64,000 nucleotides of DNA from Candidatus Eiseniibacteriota bacterium. Lineage in GTDB: Bacteria > Eisenbacteria > RBG-16-71-46 > CAIMUX01. Each line of letters starts with the position of its first letter. The first letter of the stretch is position 1. Of this stretch, positions 6,831 to 15,841 are shown piece by piece. Where the stretch lies: the NCBI GenBank assembly GCA_029569475.1, contig JAKQSZ010000035.1, forward strand, positions 20,253-84,252, given 5' to 3'. Below the pieces are notes generated by a model that ran no database searches, had not been told where the DNA came from, and saw only the letters and a program-made list of their open reading frames with translations. Position numbers and translations under genes: made by a program.

Positions 6831-9519
6831 TCGGATGGCTTCCTCCGGCCTGAGAAGTTACAGGGCTCTCGCCCCGCATGGAAAACTCGCGCAGGATGGC
6901 GCAGAGTTCCAGATTGGCGTGGCCGGCGAGCTCCCGCAGGGCCGGCACTCCTTCGGCGGTCTGATTGCGCTCGAGCGCGCTCTCGGAGAGCAGCTCCTCC
7001 AGTTCGTGGCGGAACCGCCGCACCAGTTCGTAGACCCTGACCTCAAGCCCCGTTCGCGGCAACGGGAGCCGCAGGCGATCCGCCCGGGCCAGGGTGGCGT
7101 ACGCGAGTTGGACAGATTGTAGCGCATGTGCCGGGTCGCCTTCCACCATGGCGGCGTCCAGGACCGCGTTGATCCACGAAGCGAGGGGCACCCCGACCAC
7201 GGCGGCCTCGATACCGATGGAGAGCAGCTCCGAGTCCTGAAGCACGGCCGAAACGTCTTCCCACCAGTCCTCCGCCAGGTCGCTCGGGCGGCCCGGGGGC
7301 GTGCGGACGGGCATCGTCGAGGGCTCGCTGGTTCCCTCCCGTGCCGGCTCCGAGACGGGTCCCGCCTCGATCGCCAACAACGGGGTGACGGCCGGGATGC
7401 GCGCGGCCAGCGTGCGCAAGCGGTGATCCAGGCAGAACGCGGCCAGATGCCGGTGCACCGGCGGCGCCGGCACCCCGAGATCGTTCAGCGCCCGCATGGG
7501 GGCGCGCGCGGTGCGGAAGATCTCCTGCAGCCGTTCGCCTTGCTCGTCCAGGCCTCGGCTCAAGGCATGGAGGGCGATCTTCTCCCGAACCTCCGGGGAG
7601 AGATCCCGAAGGTGGTAAGTGACATCCCCGGGCGAAAGACGCACGCTCTGCGCGGTGGGGGGTTCGCCGGTGACCGCGTAGGACCATCGCCAGCGCTGCC
7701 CGGTCATCCGATCGGTGACCTGGATCGATCCACGAGCGACGCTCCCCGCGCCGGCCTCCGCCGGCTCGGCGCGACCGGAACCGGTCCGATCCGGAGCCGC
7801 TGGGGCTGTGTCCCAGACAATCGGATCTGAAGAGACCGCACCGGAGAGGACGCGATCCGCGGAGATGACCTCTTCTTCCGTCTGGGCAATGGCGGCGGGG
7901 CCAGAGGACCCGGAGGCGAGGTCGAATCGGAAGAGCCGGCGGGTGAGGGGACGTTCCAGGTCCACGGTTTCGAAGACCGCCTGTGTGGCCGCCATCTCCG
8001 GCCCGAATCGCCGCGGCAGGACAGCTTTGCGGAAGACGTTGGCCCCGTTGCCCCACTCCGGCAGGTTCGAGCGGGCCTGCTCGAGATAGCGGAGGAGAAG
8101 CGGCTGCAGGGGTTCGGCCACGAACGGCTGCGCCAGTTCGCAGGCACGCGCGGCGTAGCAGAGATTCTGCTGCACCTCGATTCCGGAGATGTCCGCGAAG
8201 AACCAAGCGCAGCTCGTATACATCAGCATGGCCTGATGGCAGGCCTCCAGGAGCATCCAGAGGTGGGTGCGCGTCTCGGCGTCGATGCTGGAACGGAGAT
8301 GGCGCGCCAGAAAAGCTTCCCGGGTTTCTTCGTCCGGGCTGAGCAGCACGCTGATGTAGTCGTCGCGCGCCGCCCATGGGTCTTTGAGGATCGGACTGGT
8401 CCGCACGAGCCACGCGTTCTGGATCTGGTCCCGCACCGCGTCCAGTCCGCGCCGCAGGGGCGTGCGCCAGCGCTGGCTCCATCCCGGCTGTCCTCCGGTG
8501 GAGCAGCCGCAATCACGGGTCCAGCGGCCGATGCCGTGGACGCAGGACCATGCCGTGCCTTCACCGGTTTCGGTGAACTCCAGTTCCACCTCGTCCTGGG
8601 GCGGGCATGCGGAGAGGAACTCGCCGTAGTTCATCAGGCGCATCCGGCGTTCGGGAGCGAGGTCGTGGATGAACGAAGACAGGCACATGTCGGCAAACGG
8701 TTCATGGTGGCCGTAGATCTCCCCGTCGGTCGCGAGGTGAACGAGCATCTCCTGGCCCAGGCCGCGGCCGGCTTCTTCGAGACGTGCCGAGAAATCGTGC
8801 GCGTCGCGGAGCAGATGCTCAAAGGAAACCGCGGATGCAAGACCCGGATCATAGAAAAAGACGGTGATGGCCTGGCCGCGCTGGCCGGGAACGTTGACGG
8901 CGCAGCGGTAGGGACGGCGAGTGTCGATCGGTTGGCCGGCCGAGACATCCTTCCAGGCATGCTCGCCCAAGCGGCGCCAGCGGCGCGCCTGGTTCGGCGC
9001 CAGGATGAGGTACCGGATGCCCGCCTGGGTCACGACCTGCAGGGTCTCTTCATCGGCCGCTGTCTCGGGCAGCCAGAGTCCCTCGCTCCGGCGCGCGAAC
9101 CGGTGCTCGAAGTCCCGCAGGCCCCAACGCACCTGCGTCCACTTGTCCCGGTAGTTGGCCAGCGGAAGGATCATGTGATTGTAGCCCTGCGCGATTGCGT
9201 TGCCGTGGCCGCCGTGCCGGATGACGCTGTCGCGGTCGGCCTCCTGGATCCTCCGGTAGATGTCGGGGAAGCGGCGCTCCAGGTCGCTCAGGAGCGTGGG
9301 GCCGAAGTCAAAGGAGATATGCGCGTAGTTGTTCACCAGCGCGCGGATCCGTCCGTGAGGATCCAACACGCGGCTGGAGGCATTGGGCCCGTAGCACTGC
9401 TCGGCGATCTTTTCATTCCAGTCGTGTGCCGGGGCCGCTCCTTCCTGCAGGGGGATCTCTCCGGTCCACGGGTTCTCTCGCGGAGGTTGGTAGAAGTGTC
9501 CGTGAATCGTCAGGTTCAT
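6817..9519 (-). CDS. Glycoside hydrolase family 57 / DUF3536 protein
   Basis: 900 residues, ATG preceded by GAGGAA. The N-terminus, MNLTIHGHFYQPPRENPW, is the diagnostic GH57 opening, with later ALVNNYAHISFDFGPTLL and RHGGHGNAIAQGYNHMILPL. The catalytic half continues with GLWLPETA (expected region of the nucleophile Glu) and HLATDGEIYGHHEPFAD (the Asp/Glu acid region). From about residue 330 comes the DUF3536 type of helical extension (ACHQAMLMYTSCAWFFADIS). The family includes alpha-amylases and branching enzymes, and the precise activity here is not determined. It is the first gene of a two-gene operon with the DUF4912 protein. No signal peptide is present, so it acts in the cytoplasm. Confidence 0.85.
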   Translation of the reverse strand: MNLTIHGHFYQPPRENPWTGEIPLQEGAAPAHDWNEKIAEQCYGPNASSRVLDPHGRIRALVNNYAHISFDFGPTLLSDLERRFPDIYRRIQEADRDSVIRHGGHGNAIAQGYNHMILPLANYRDKWTQVRWGLRDFEHRFARRSEGLWLPETAADEETLQVVTQAGIRYLILAPNQARRWRRLGEHAWKDVSAGQPIDTRRPYRCAVNVPGQRGQAITVFFYDPGLASAVSFEHLLRDAHDFSARLEEAGRGLGQEMLVHLATDGEIYGHHEPFADMCLSSFIHDLAPERRMRLMNYGEFLSACPPQDEVELEFTETGEGTAWSCVHGIGRWTRDCGCSTGGQPGWSQRWRTPLRRGLDAVRDQIQNAWLVRTSPILKDPWAARDDYISVLLSPDEETREAFLARHLRSSIDAETRTHLWMLLEACHQAMLMYTSCAWFFADISGIEVQQNLCYAARACELAQPFVAEPLQPLLLRYLEQARSNLPEWGNGANVFRKAVLPRRFGPEMAATQAVFETVDLERPLTRRLFRFDLASGSSGPAAIAQTEEEVISADRVLSGAVSSDPIVWDTAPAAPDRTGSGRAEPAEAGAGSVARGSIQVTDRMTGQRWRWSYAVTGEPPTAQSVRLSPGDVTYHLRDLSPEVREKIALHALSRGLDEQGERLQEIFRTARAPMRALNDLGVPAPPVHRHLAAFCLDHRLRTLAARIPAVTPLLAIEAGPVSEPAREGTSEPSTMPVRTPPGRPSDLAEDWWEDVSAVLQDSELLSIGIEAAVVGVPLASWINAVLDAAMVEGDPAHALQSVQLAYATLARADRLRLPLPRTGLEVRVYELVRRFRHELEELLSESALERNQTAEGVPALRELAGHANLELCAILREFSMRGESPVTSQAGGSHPNAQG

Positions 9520-10197
9520 TCGTTCCTCGTGCGTGCTTCAGGCTTCTCCGGGAGCGGCTGGCCGATGGCCCGGACACGCGCCGGGTCCCGGCACGGGCTT
9601 CATCGGACCTTCATGAAGGCTGCGCTCATCAACGTTCAGACCATGGTCCACGGGGAACGATGGTCGGACGGTACGACGCGCCGTTCGGGAACTGGCCTTG
9701 GATTCGGAGGTCGCATCGAGCCCCACGCCTGTGAACGACGGTCTTCCCGCGCGCCTGCGCTGGGGGGCTCGGCTTCGCCGGATTCAAGCACACCCTCTCC
9801 CTCAAGTCAACCTGACGGGCCGCCCGGGCCGGAAACGACAGATGTGCTGGCCTCCCTCTCTGTTCGGCGTGGGGCGGTCTTTTCTTTGGCGAAGTCCTGG
9901 CTCCAGAGTCCGCCTCGCGGGTCCGCAGCGGAGGCGGGACAGCGATCCACCCGATGGCCGGACCGCGGCCAGGGCGGGCACCGCCGGGCCAGCGCGATAG
10001 ACCGCCTGGACACCATGATCGCTACGCGGCGCACCCCCGGCGGCCATACCGCAGTGCGGCGTTGATGGCGTACACTTCGCCGGACGCCCCGTCCGGAGCC
10101 TGTACAGCGCCGGCGGGCGGCCGGGCTCGCATCCGAGCCGCCCCTTCAGCCGATCTCCGGCGGGGTCAGCGAAGTTCGCCCGGATCCAGGAGGACTC
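9520..10197. other. Long divergent intergenic region
   Basis: 678 bases between the divergently transcribed GH57 and tricorn genes. The open frames crossing it are arginine-, proline- and glycine-rich with no family-like features. A small inverted repeat (CCGCCTC at 9910-9916 with GAGGCGG at 9931-9937) is the only structure I noted. Promoters for both flanking genes are expected here but I cannot identify convincing boxes. Confidence 0.5.
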
Positions 10198-13100
10198 ATG
10201 TTGCGGTCGATCTGCCGGATCTCCTATATCGCCCTTCCTCTCGCCCTGGGCCTCGGCGCGAGTCCATCCATGGCTCGCGTCGGCTACTACCGGTCTCCCG
10301 ACATCCAAGGCGACACTGTCGTCTTCTCCTGCGAAGGGGACCTCTGGGCGGTCCCGGCGGACGGCGGCGATGCCCGGCGTCTGACCACCTGGCCCGGGAC
10401 GGAGGGCACGCCCCGGATCTCGCCGGATGGCCGGTGGATCGCTTTTTCCGGCACGTATGACGGCAACCGCGACGTCTACATCATTCCCTTCGGGGGCGGA
10501 GAGCCCCGGAGGTTGACCTGGCATCCCGCCGTCGACGAACCGATCGCCTGGACGCACGACAGCACCACGCTCTACTTCTCCAGTCGCCGGGAGCACCCCC
10601 ATGGCGATGCCGAGTTGTACACGATCTCCCCGGAAGGCGGCGACCCCTCGAAGGTGCCGATCGGGCCGGTCGCGACCCTCGGAATCGAACCCGAAACGGG
10701 CACGTTCGCCTTCACCCGCACCAGGGGCGGCGGGACCTGGAAACGTTACCGTGGCGGAACGGCGGCGGACATCTGGGTGGGCGATCCGTCGGGAGGATCT
10801 TTTCGGCAGATCACCCACTTTGCCGGGATGGACGCGCACCCCATGTGGTTTGCCGGACGGATCTACTTCTTCAGCGACCAGGGCGGCACCGTCAACCTCT
10901 GGTCGATGCAACCGGACGGAGAAGGCCGCACCCAGCACACCGACTTCCAGAGCTGGGACGCCCGCTTTCCTTCCATGGATGCCCGGGGTCGCATCGTCTT
11001 CGGCCTGGCCGGGGATCTGCAGATCCACGATCTGAACTCCGGCCGGACCACGCCGCTAGAGATCGAACTACCGAGCGAGCGCCTGCTCACCCGCACGCGC
11101 TATCCGGACGCTGTGCAGTACCTCACCGATTTCGCGCTGGCTCCCGACGGGGAGCGCCTGGCCATCTCCACCCGGGGGGAGATCTTCTCCGTGGCCGTCA
11201 AGGACGGGGTGACCCTGCCGGTCACGCGCGGCAGTGGCGCGCGGGAAACGCGGATCAGCTACGACCGCAAGGGGGAGAAGCTCTACTTCATCACCGACGC
11301 CTCGGGGGAGGAGATGATCGCCTCCGCCGACGCTTGGGGGCGAGACACGCCCGAGACCTACTCCTCGGCGCCGGGCAGCTCGTGGCACTTCCGTCCTGTT
11401 CCTTCCCCCGACGGCCGGTGGATCGCCTACAGCGATCAGAGCCAGACCCTCTTCGTCCGCCCGATCGGAGGCGGGGACGCTCGCCGGGTGGATCAATCGG
11501 AGCTGGCGGAGATCACCGACTATGCCTGGAGCCCCGACGGCCGCTGGCTGGCCTATTCCAAGCAGAATTCGGTCGAGTTCGGATCGATCCACATCTATGA
11601 CGTGAAAGATGGATCCGTCCATGCGGTCACGGGCGAGTACACCAACGATCACTCGCCGTGCTGGGATCCAGATGGAAGATATCTCTACTTCCTCAGCGAC
11701 CGGACCGTCAATCCCGCGATCGGCTGGAGCGACTTCGAAACCATTCACATCAAGCCCATCCGCCCCTATCTGCTCCTGCTTCGCGACGATGTGCACAATC
11801 CCTTCCTGCGGGATGCGGGCGCTCCTCCCGGCACGGGAACGCCGCGCGAGGAGGACGAGGACGGATACGATGGCCGTGACGGCGACGGGTCCGGCCGGGA
11901 CGGCGATCGGAGGGACCGGTTCGACGGGGGCGATCGCCGCGACCGGTCCGATGGGGGCGATCGTGAGGGCGCTCGTCGTGACCGCGCCGGCCGCGACGAT
12001 CGAAGCGAGAACCGGGGAAGTGACCCTGACGCGCCGATCGTCCCGATCGAGATCGACTTCGATGGGCTGGCGGCGCGCGTCGAGGAACTGCCGGTGGCGG
12101 CCGGCAACTACTTTCGGCCTTCCGCCACCCGTCATGCTCTCTTCTACATCTCCACCCCGGTGCAGGGCTTGTCCGAGGAGGAGCCGGAAGAGTGGGGCGA
12201 TGAACCGGACCAACCCTCCGGTGTCCTGATGATGTTCGACCTGAAGAGGAAGAAGGTGGAGACCTTTCTGGAGGGGGTATCCGCCTACGATCTCCAGCCG
12301 CGCCGCGAGCGCATCGCCGTGATGAAGCAGCGGGGCCGGATCTACGTCCTCGACACTCACGGGCCGCCCAGAGCCGAGGAGCTCGAGGAGAAGCGCGTCT
12401 CCCTGGATGATGTGGTCGTCGAACTGGATCCCCGGGAGGAGTGGCGCCAGATGTATCTCGAGGCCTGGCGCAACATGAGGGACTTCTACTGGGATCCGTC
12501 CATGCACGGCGTCGACTGGGCCGCCGTGCGCGACCAGTACATAGCTCTGCTCCCCCGGATCACGACTCAAGGCGAGCTGCAGGACCTGATCGCCGAGACG
12601 ATCGGAGAGCTGTCGAACTCGCACACCTACGTCTGGGGGGGCGACCCCGGGGTGATTGTGCCCGAGCGTCCGGTCGGCCTGCTTGGTGCGGTCCTGCGGC
12701 GGGAGGGCCGGGCTTTCCGGGTGGAGCGCATCTACCGCGGCGATGATGCCGACCGCATCCGTTCCGCTCTGTCGGAACCCGGCGCGATGGTTCGGGAAGG
12801 CGAGTACATCCTGGCCATCAACCACGAACCTGTCCGCGAAGGAGAGCCGCTGGAGGCGATGCTGGAGAATCGGGCCGGCCAGGAAATCCTCCTGACGGTC
12901 AACACGCGCCCGCAAGACTCCGGCGCGCGCCGGGTGGTCGTCCGTGCCATGACCGAGGCGCGCGAGCGGGCTTTGCGCTACGCCGATTGGGTGCGCCAGA
13001 ACCGCGAGTATGTCCTCCGCCAGACCGGCGGCCGGATCGGCTACGTGCACATCCCGGACATGGGCAGCCGCGGGCTGCGCGAGTTCCAGACGTGGTTCCA

Positions 13101-13656
13101 TCCCCAGCTCTCGCGCGAGGGAATGGTCGTGGATGCCCGTTGGAATGGCGGAGGATTTGTTTCCCAACTCGTGGTCTCACGTCTGCTGCGCCAGATCCTG
13201 ATCTGGGATCGCGCGCGTTGGGGAGGCGTCTACACCTATCCCAGCCGGGTGTTGAACGGTCCGTTCGTGGTCTTGACCAACGAGCACGCCGGTTCGGATG
13301 GAGACCTTTTCGCGGCGGCCATCCAGACGGCCGGCGCCGCTCCCATCATCGGGAAGCGCTCCTGGGGCGGCGTGGTCGGCATCCGCGGCGACAAGCCGCT
13401 CCAGGACCTCGGGATGGTCACCCATCCGGAGTACGCCTGGTGGCAGTCGCGCAACGGCTGGGGATTGGAGAACCACGGGGTGGACCCCGACATCGTGGTC
13501 GAGAACCTTCCCCAGGATGTCGGACGGGGCGTTGATGCGCAGCTCGATCGCGCGATCCAGGAAGTGCTGAAGCGGCACGCCGAGAAACCTCCGCAAAGGC
13601 CGGTTTTCGGTCCGGCACCGGACCACAGCCGCGAGGCATTCCGGCGGGAGCGCTGA
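10198..13656 (+). CDS. Exported tricorn-type protease (S41 family)
   Basis: 1152 residues, ATG preceded by CAGGAGGAC. A signal peptide (ISYIALPLALGLGASPSMA) predicts export. Residues about 28-320 and 325-560 form beta-propeller blades with TolB-like ISPDGRWIAFSG repeats. A charged, Gly/Asp/Arg-rich insert lies near 545-610. Then come the tricorn core, a PDZ-like domain and the C-terminal serine protease. The tricorn catalytic set is present: Ser808-His809 in SNSHTYVWGG, Ser1033-Asp1034 in NEHAGSDGDLF, and Glu1078 in THPEYAWW. Length and order fit full tricorn (about 1070-1200 residues). It probably degrades peptides in the periplasm. A glycosyltransferase gene follows one base after the stop. 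A second, unexported copy lies at 35003-38389. Confidence 0.93.
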   Translation: MLRSICRISYIALPLALGLGASPSMARVGYYRSPDIQGDTVVFSCEGDLWAVPADGGDARRLTTWPGTEGTPRISPDGRWIAFSGTYDGNRDVYIIPFGGGEPRRLTWHPAVDEPIAWTHDSTTLYFSSRREHPHGDAELYTISPEGGDPSKVPIGPVATLGIEPETGTFAFTRTRGGGTWKRYRGGTAADIWVGDPSGGSFRQITHFAGMDAHPMWFAGRIYFFSDQGGTVNLWSMQPDGEGRTQHTDFQSWDARFPSMDARGRIVFGLAGDLQIHDLNSGRTTPLEIELPSERLLTRTRYPDAVQYLTDFALAPDGERLAISTRGEIFSVAVKDGVTLPVTRGSGARETRISYDRKGEKLYFITDASGEEMIASADAWGRDTPETYSSAPGSSWHFRPVPSPDGRWIAYSDQSQTLFVRPIGGGDARRVDQSELAEITDYAWSPDGRWLAYSKQNSVEFGSIHIYDVKDGSVHAVTGEYTNDHSPCWDPDGRYLYFLSDRTVNPAIGWSDFETIHIKPIRPYLLLLRDDVHNPFLRDAGAPPGTGTPREEDEDGYDGRDGDGSGRDGDRRDRFDGGDRRDRSDGGDREGARRDRAGRDDRSENRGSDPDAPIVPIEIDFDGLAARVEELPVAAGNYFRPSATRHALFYISTPVQGLSEEEPEEWGDEPDQPSGVLMMFDLKRKKVETFLEGVSAYDLQPRRERIAVMKQRGRIYVLDTHGPPRAEELEEKRVSLDDVVVELDPREEWRQMYLEAWRNMRDFYWDPSMHGVDWAAVRDQYIALLPRITTQGELQDLIAETIGELSNSHTYVWGGDPGVIVPERPVGLLGAVLRREGRAFRVERIYRGDDADRIRSALSEPGAMVREGEYILAINHEPVREGEPLEAMLENRAGQEILLTVNTRPQDSGARRVVVRAMTEARERALRYADWVRQNREYVLRQTGGRIGYVHIPDMGSRGLREFQTWFHPQLSREGMVVDARWNGGGFVSQLVVSRLLRQILIWDRARWGGVYTYPSRVLNGPFVVLTNEHAGSDGDLFAAAIQTAGAAPIIGKRSWGGVVGIRGDKPLQDLGMVTHPEYAWWQSRNGWGLENHGVDPDIVVENLPQDVGRGVDAQLDRAIQEVLKRHAEKPPQRPVFGPAPDHSREAFRRER

Positions 13657-13657
13657 C

Positions 13658-15760
13658 ATGGCCGAGCCATCGATGGGAGCCGCATCGGCCGCACCGGCAA
13701 GGAAGTCCGGACGGCGGTCCTCCTCGAGCCCTGCATCCGGGAGGCGCCGTTCCCGGCCCGGAACAAGCACGGCCGGCGAGTTCCGCCTCTTCGGGATGGG
13801 CATCCCCAATCCCGTTCTGTGGGCGGCGGGGCTGGCGCTGCTGCTGCGGGTGGCGCACGTCCTGGCCAATCGCGACAATCCGTTCTTCCACTATCTTCCC
13901 GTGGACAGCGCCGCCTACGATCGCTGGGCCCAACGAATCGCCGGGGGGGAGTGGATCGGCAACTCCGTCTTCTACCAGGATCCGCTCTATCCCTATTTCC
14001 TCGGGGTCTTCTACAAGCTCTTCGGCCGTCACCTCACCGGGCTTCTGGTGCTTCAGAGCGTTCTCGGCAGCATGAACGTCCTGCTGCTGGGGGGCATCGC
14101 CGGCCAGCTCTGGAACCGGCGCGCCGGCGTGGTTGCCGCATTTCTGGCAGCCATCTACGCGCCGTTCGTCTTCTACGACGGACTCGTCTTGAAAACGTTC
14201 CTCGAAGTGCTGCTGCTCAACGCCGGCCTCCTCGCCGCGATCCTGGCAGCCCGCCGGTGCGGCTGGGGGGGCGGGTCCAACGGAGCCGCCGCCGCGACGG
14301 ACATACGGTCGGCGCGTATCTACGCCCTGCTGGCCGGCTTCGCCTTCGGCTTCGGCACGCTGGCGCGGGCCAATTACCTTCTCCTGGCCCCGCTTGTCCT
14401 CCTCTGGTTCTGGATGGCCGGGCGCGCCGCGGGCTCTCGCGTGAACCCCCTGCGCGTCGGGGCGCCGCCGTTCCTGGCCGGACTTGCTTCCATTCTCGTG
14501 ATCGTGCTGCTTCGCAACGGCGTGGCCGCCGAAGACTGGGTCCTGACCACCTCCCAGGCGGGCCAGAACTTCTACATCGGCAACAACCCGGAGAACCAAC
14601 GAGGAAGTTATACAGCGCCCTCGTTCGTGCGCCCGGACCCGCAGTATGAGCAGGAGGACTTCCTTCGGGAGGCGGAACGGCGGAACGGGCGGGAGCTGAC
14701 CCCCTCCGAGGCTTCCCGCTACTGGATGAACGAGGCCTGGTCACACATCCTCGCCAATCCAGGCATGACCGTGAAGCTCTTCGTCCGCAAGCTGAGGCTT
14801 TACTTCCACCGCTACGAGATCCCCGACAACGAGGACATCAACTTCTGGGGGAGATATTCCCCGTGGCTGCGTTACAACCCGGTCCGTTTCGGTCTGATCG
14901 GCCCGCTCGCCCTGGTCGGGATGGTTCTGGCCTGGCGGCGGCGGCGCGATGTGGCGCTGCTGCACCTGGTCTTCTGGGCCTACACCCTCTCGGTGGCGGC
15001 GTTCTTTCTGTTCGGACGCTATCGGCTCCCCGGCGTGTCACTCCTGCTCGTCTTTGCAGCGATTGCCGTGGTGGAACTCCTAGCCGCGATTCGCCGGCGG
15101 GACCGCGCGGCGTCCGGGCTCGTCGCGGCGGCATTGGTGCCGGCGCTGCTGATCGTGCACGGGCCCAATCCCGAGGAGGCCGGCCCGATGTCTCCCGAGA
15201 TGTACACCAACCTCGCCATGGCCTCGCTCCAGCAGGGCCGGACCGACGAGGCCCTGCAGTACAACCGCGAGGCCGTGCGCTTGGCGCCGTCGTGGAGCGA
15301 GGCGCGCTACAACCTGGGTATCACCCTCTACCGCAGCGGCCGGCTCGAGGAGGCCATCGCCGAGTTCGCCGAGGTCGTGCGCGTGATGCCCGACCACGCG
15401 GCCGGCTGGTCCTACCTGGGCAACCTCCACGAGGAGGCGGGCCGGCTGGAAGAGGCACGGGCTGCCCTGCGCCGGGCGTGGGAGATCAATCCCGAGTCGC
15501 CGGCCAATCTCTTCAACCTGGCGCGCGTGGAAGGCGAGCTGGGCCACCGGACGGAGACGATGGAACTGCTGGCCAGGCTCTATGCCATGAACGATCCGCA
15601 GTTTTCCGTGGACGGCAGGCTCATCGAGGCGCGCCTTCTGGCGCAAACGGGGGACCGGACGGCGGCGGCGGCGGTGCTGCGGGACTATCTGCGGAAGCGG
15701 CCGGAGAGCCCGATGCGGTCCCAGCTGGAGGCCTCGATCCGGGAGTGGGAAGCGCCTTGA
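13658..15760 (+). CDS. GT39/PMT-like membrane glycosyltransferase with C-terminal TPRs
   Basis: 700 residues, one base after the tricorn stop, so the two are co-transcribed. The first 45 residues are Ser/Arg-rich. Multiple hydrophobic segments follow to about residue 505. The first periplasmic loop has LPVDSAAYDRWAQRIA and YQDPLYPYFLGVFYKLFG, the acidic-loop pattern of dolichyl-phosphate-mannose/ArnT-like (PMT_2) glycosyltransferases. Residues about 510-695 are tetratricopeptide repeats (MYTNLAMASLQQGRTDEALQ; SWSEARYNLGITLYRSGRLEE; WSYLGNLHEEAGRLEEA), predicted to be outside the membrane. A role in transferring a lipid-linked sugar to protein or envelope glycan is inferred from the family, and the substrate is unknown. 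Confidence 0.82.
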   Translation: MAEPSMGAASAAPARKSGRRSSSSPASGRRRSRPGTSTAGEFRLFGMGIPNPVLWAAGLALLLRVAHVLANRDNPFFHYLPVDSAAYDRWAQRIAGGEWIGNSVFYQDPLYPYFLGVFYKLFGRHLTGLLVLQSVLGSMNVLLLGGIAGQLWNRRAGVVAAFLAAIYAPFVFYDGLVLKTFLEVLLLNAGLLAAILAARRCGWGGGSNGAAAATDIRSARIYALLAGFAFGFGTLARANYLLLAPLVLLWFWMAGRAAGSRVNPLRVGAPPFLAGLASILVIVLLRNGVAAEDWVLTTSQAGQNFYIGNNPENQRGSYTAPSFVRPDPQYEQEDFLREAERRNGRELTPSEASRYWMNEAWSHILANPGMTVKLFVRKLRLYFHRYEIPDNEDINFWGRYSPWLRYNPVRFGLIGPLALVGMVLAWRRRRDVALLHLVFWAYTLSVAAFFLFGRYRLPGVSLLLVFAAIAVVELLAAIRRRDRAASGLVAAALVPALLIVHGPNPEEAGPMSPEMYTNLAMASLQQGRTDEALQYNREAVRLAPSWSEARYNLGITLYRSGRLEEAIAEFAEVVRVMPDHAAGWSYLGNLHEEAGRLEEARAALRRAWEINPESPANLFNLARVEGELGHRTETMELLARLYAMNDPQFSVDGRLIEARLLAQTGDRTAAAAVLRDYLRKRPESPMRSQLEASIREWEAP

Positions 15761-15763
15761 TGG

Positions 15764-15817
15764 CGCGCCTCGATCCTGGCCCAACGTGAGAGGACTTGAC
15801 GCGCCTCGATCCTGGCC
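15764..15817. repeat. 18-bp direct repeat, two copies
   Basis: CGCGCCTCGATCCTGGCC occurs at 15764-15781 and exactly again at 15800-15817, 36 bases apart, in the short gap between two converging genes. A diverged relative (GGCCTCGATCCGGGAG) is in the end of the upstream coding sequence. It may be a remnant of the tandem-duplication activity seen elsewhere in the window. Confidence 0.75.
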
Positions 15818-15841
15818 GAGGGTTGGAGGAGGCGCCAGCTC

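Noticed and set aside
8236..10065. A 609-codon plus-strand frame opposite the GH57 gene and into the intergenic region
   Set aside because: Antisense to GH57 motifs. The part beyond the gene is Arg/Pro-rich with no family resemblance.
11068..13167. Long minus-strand open frame inside the exported tricorn gene
   Set aside because: Antisense shadow with no motif and no ribosome site.
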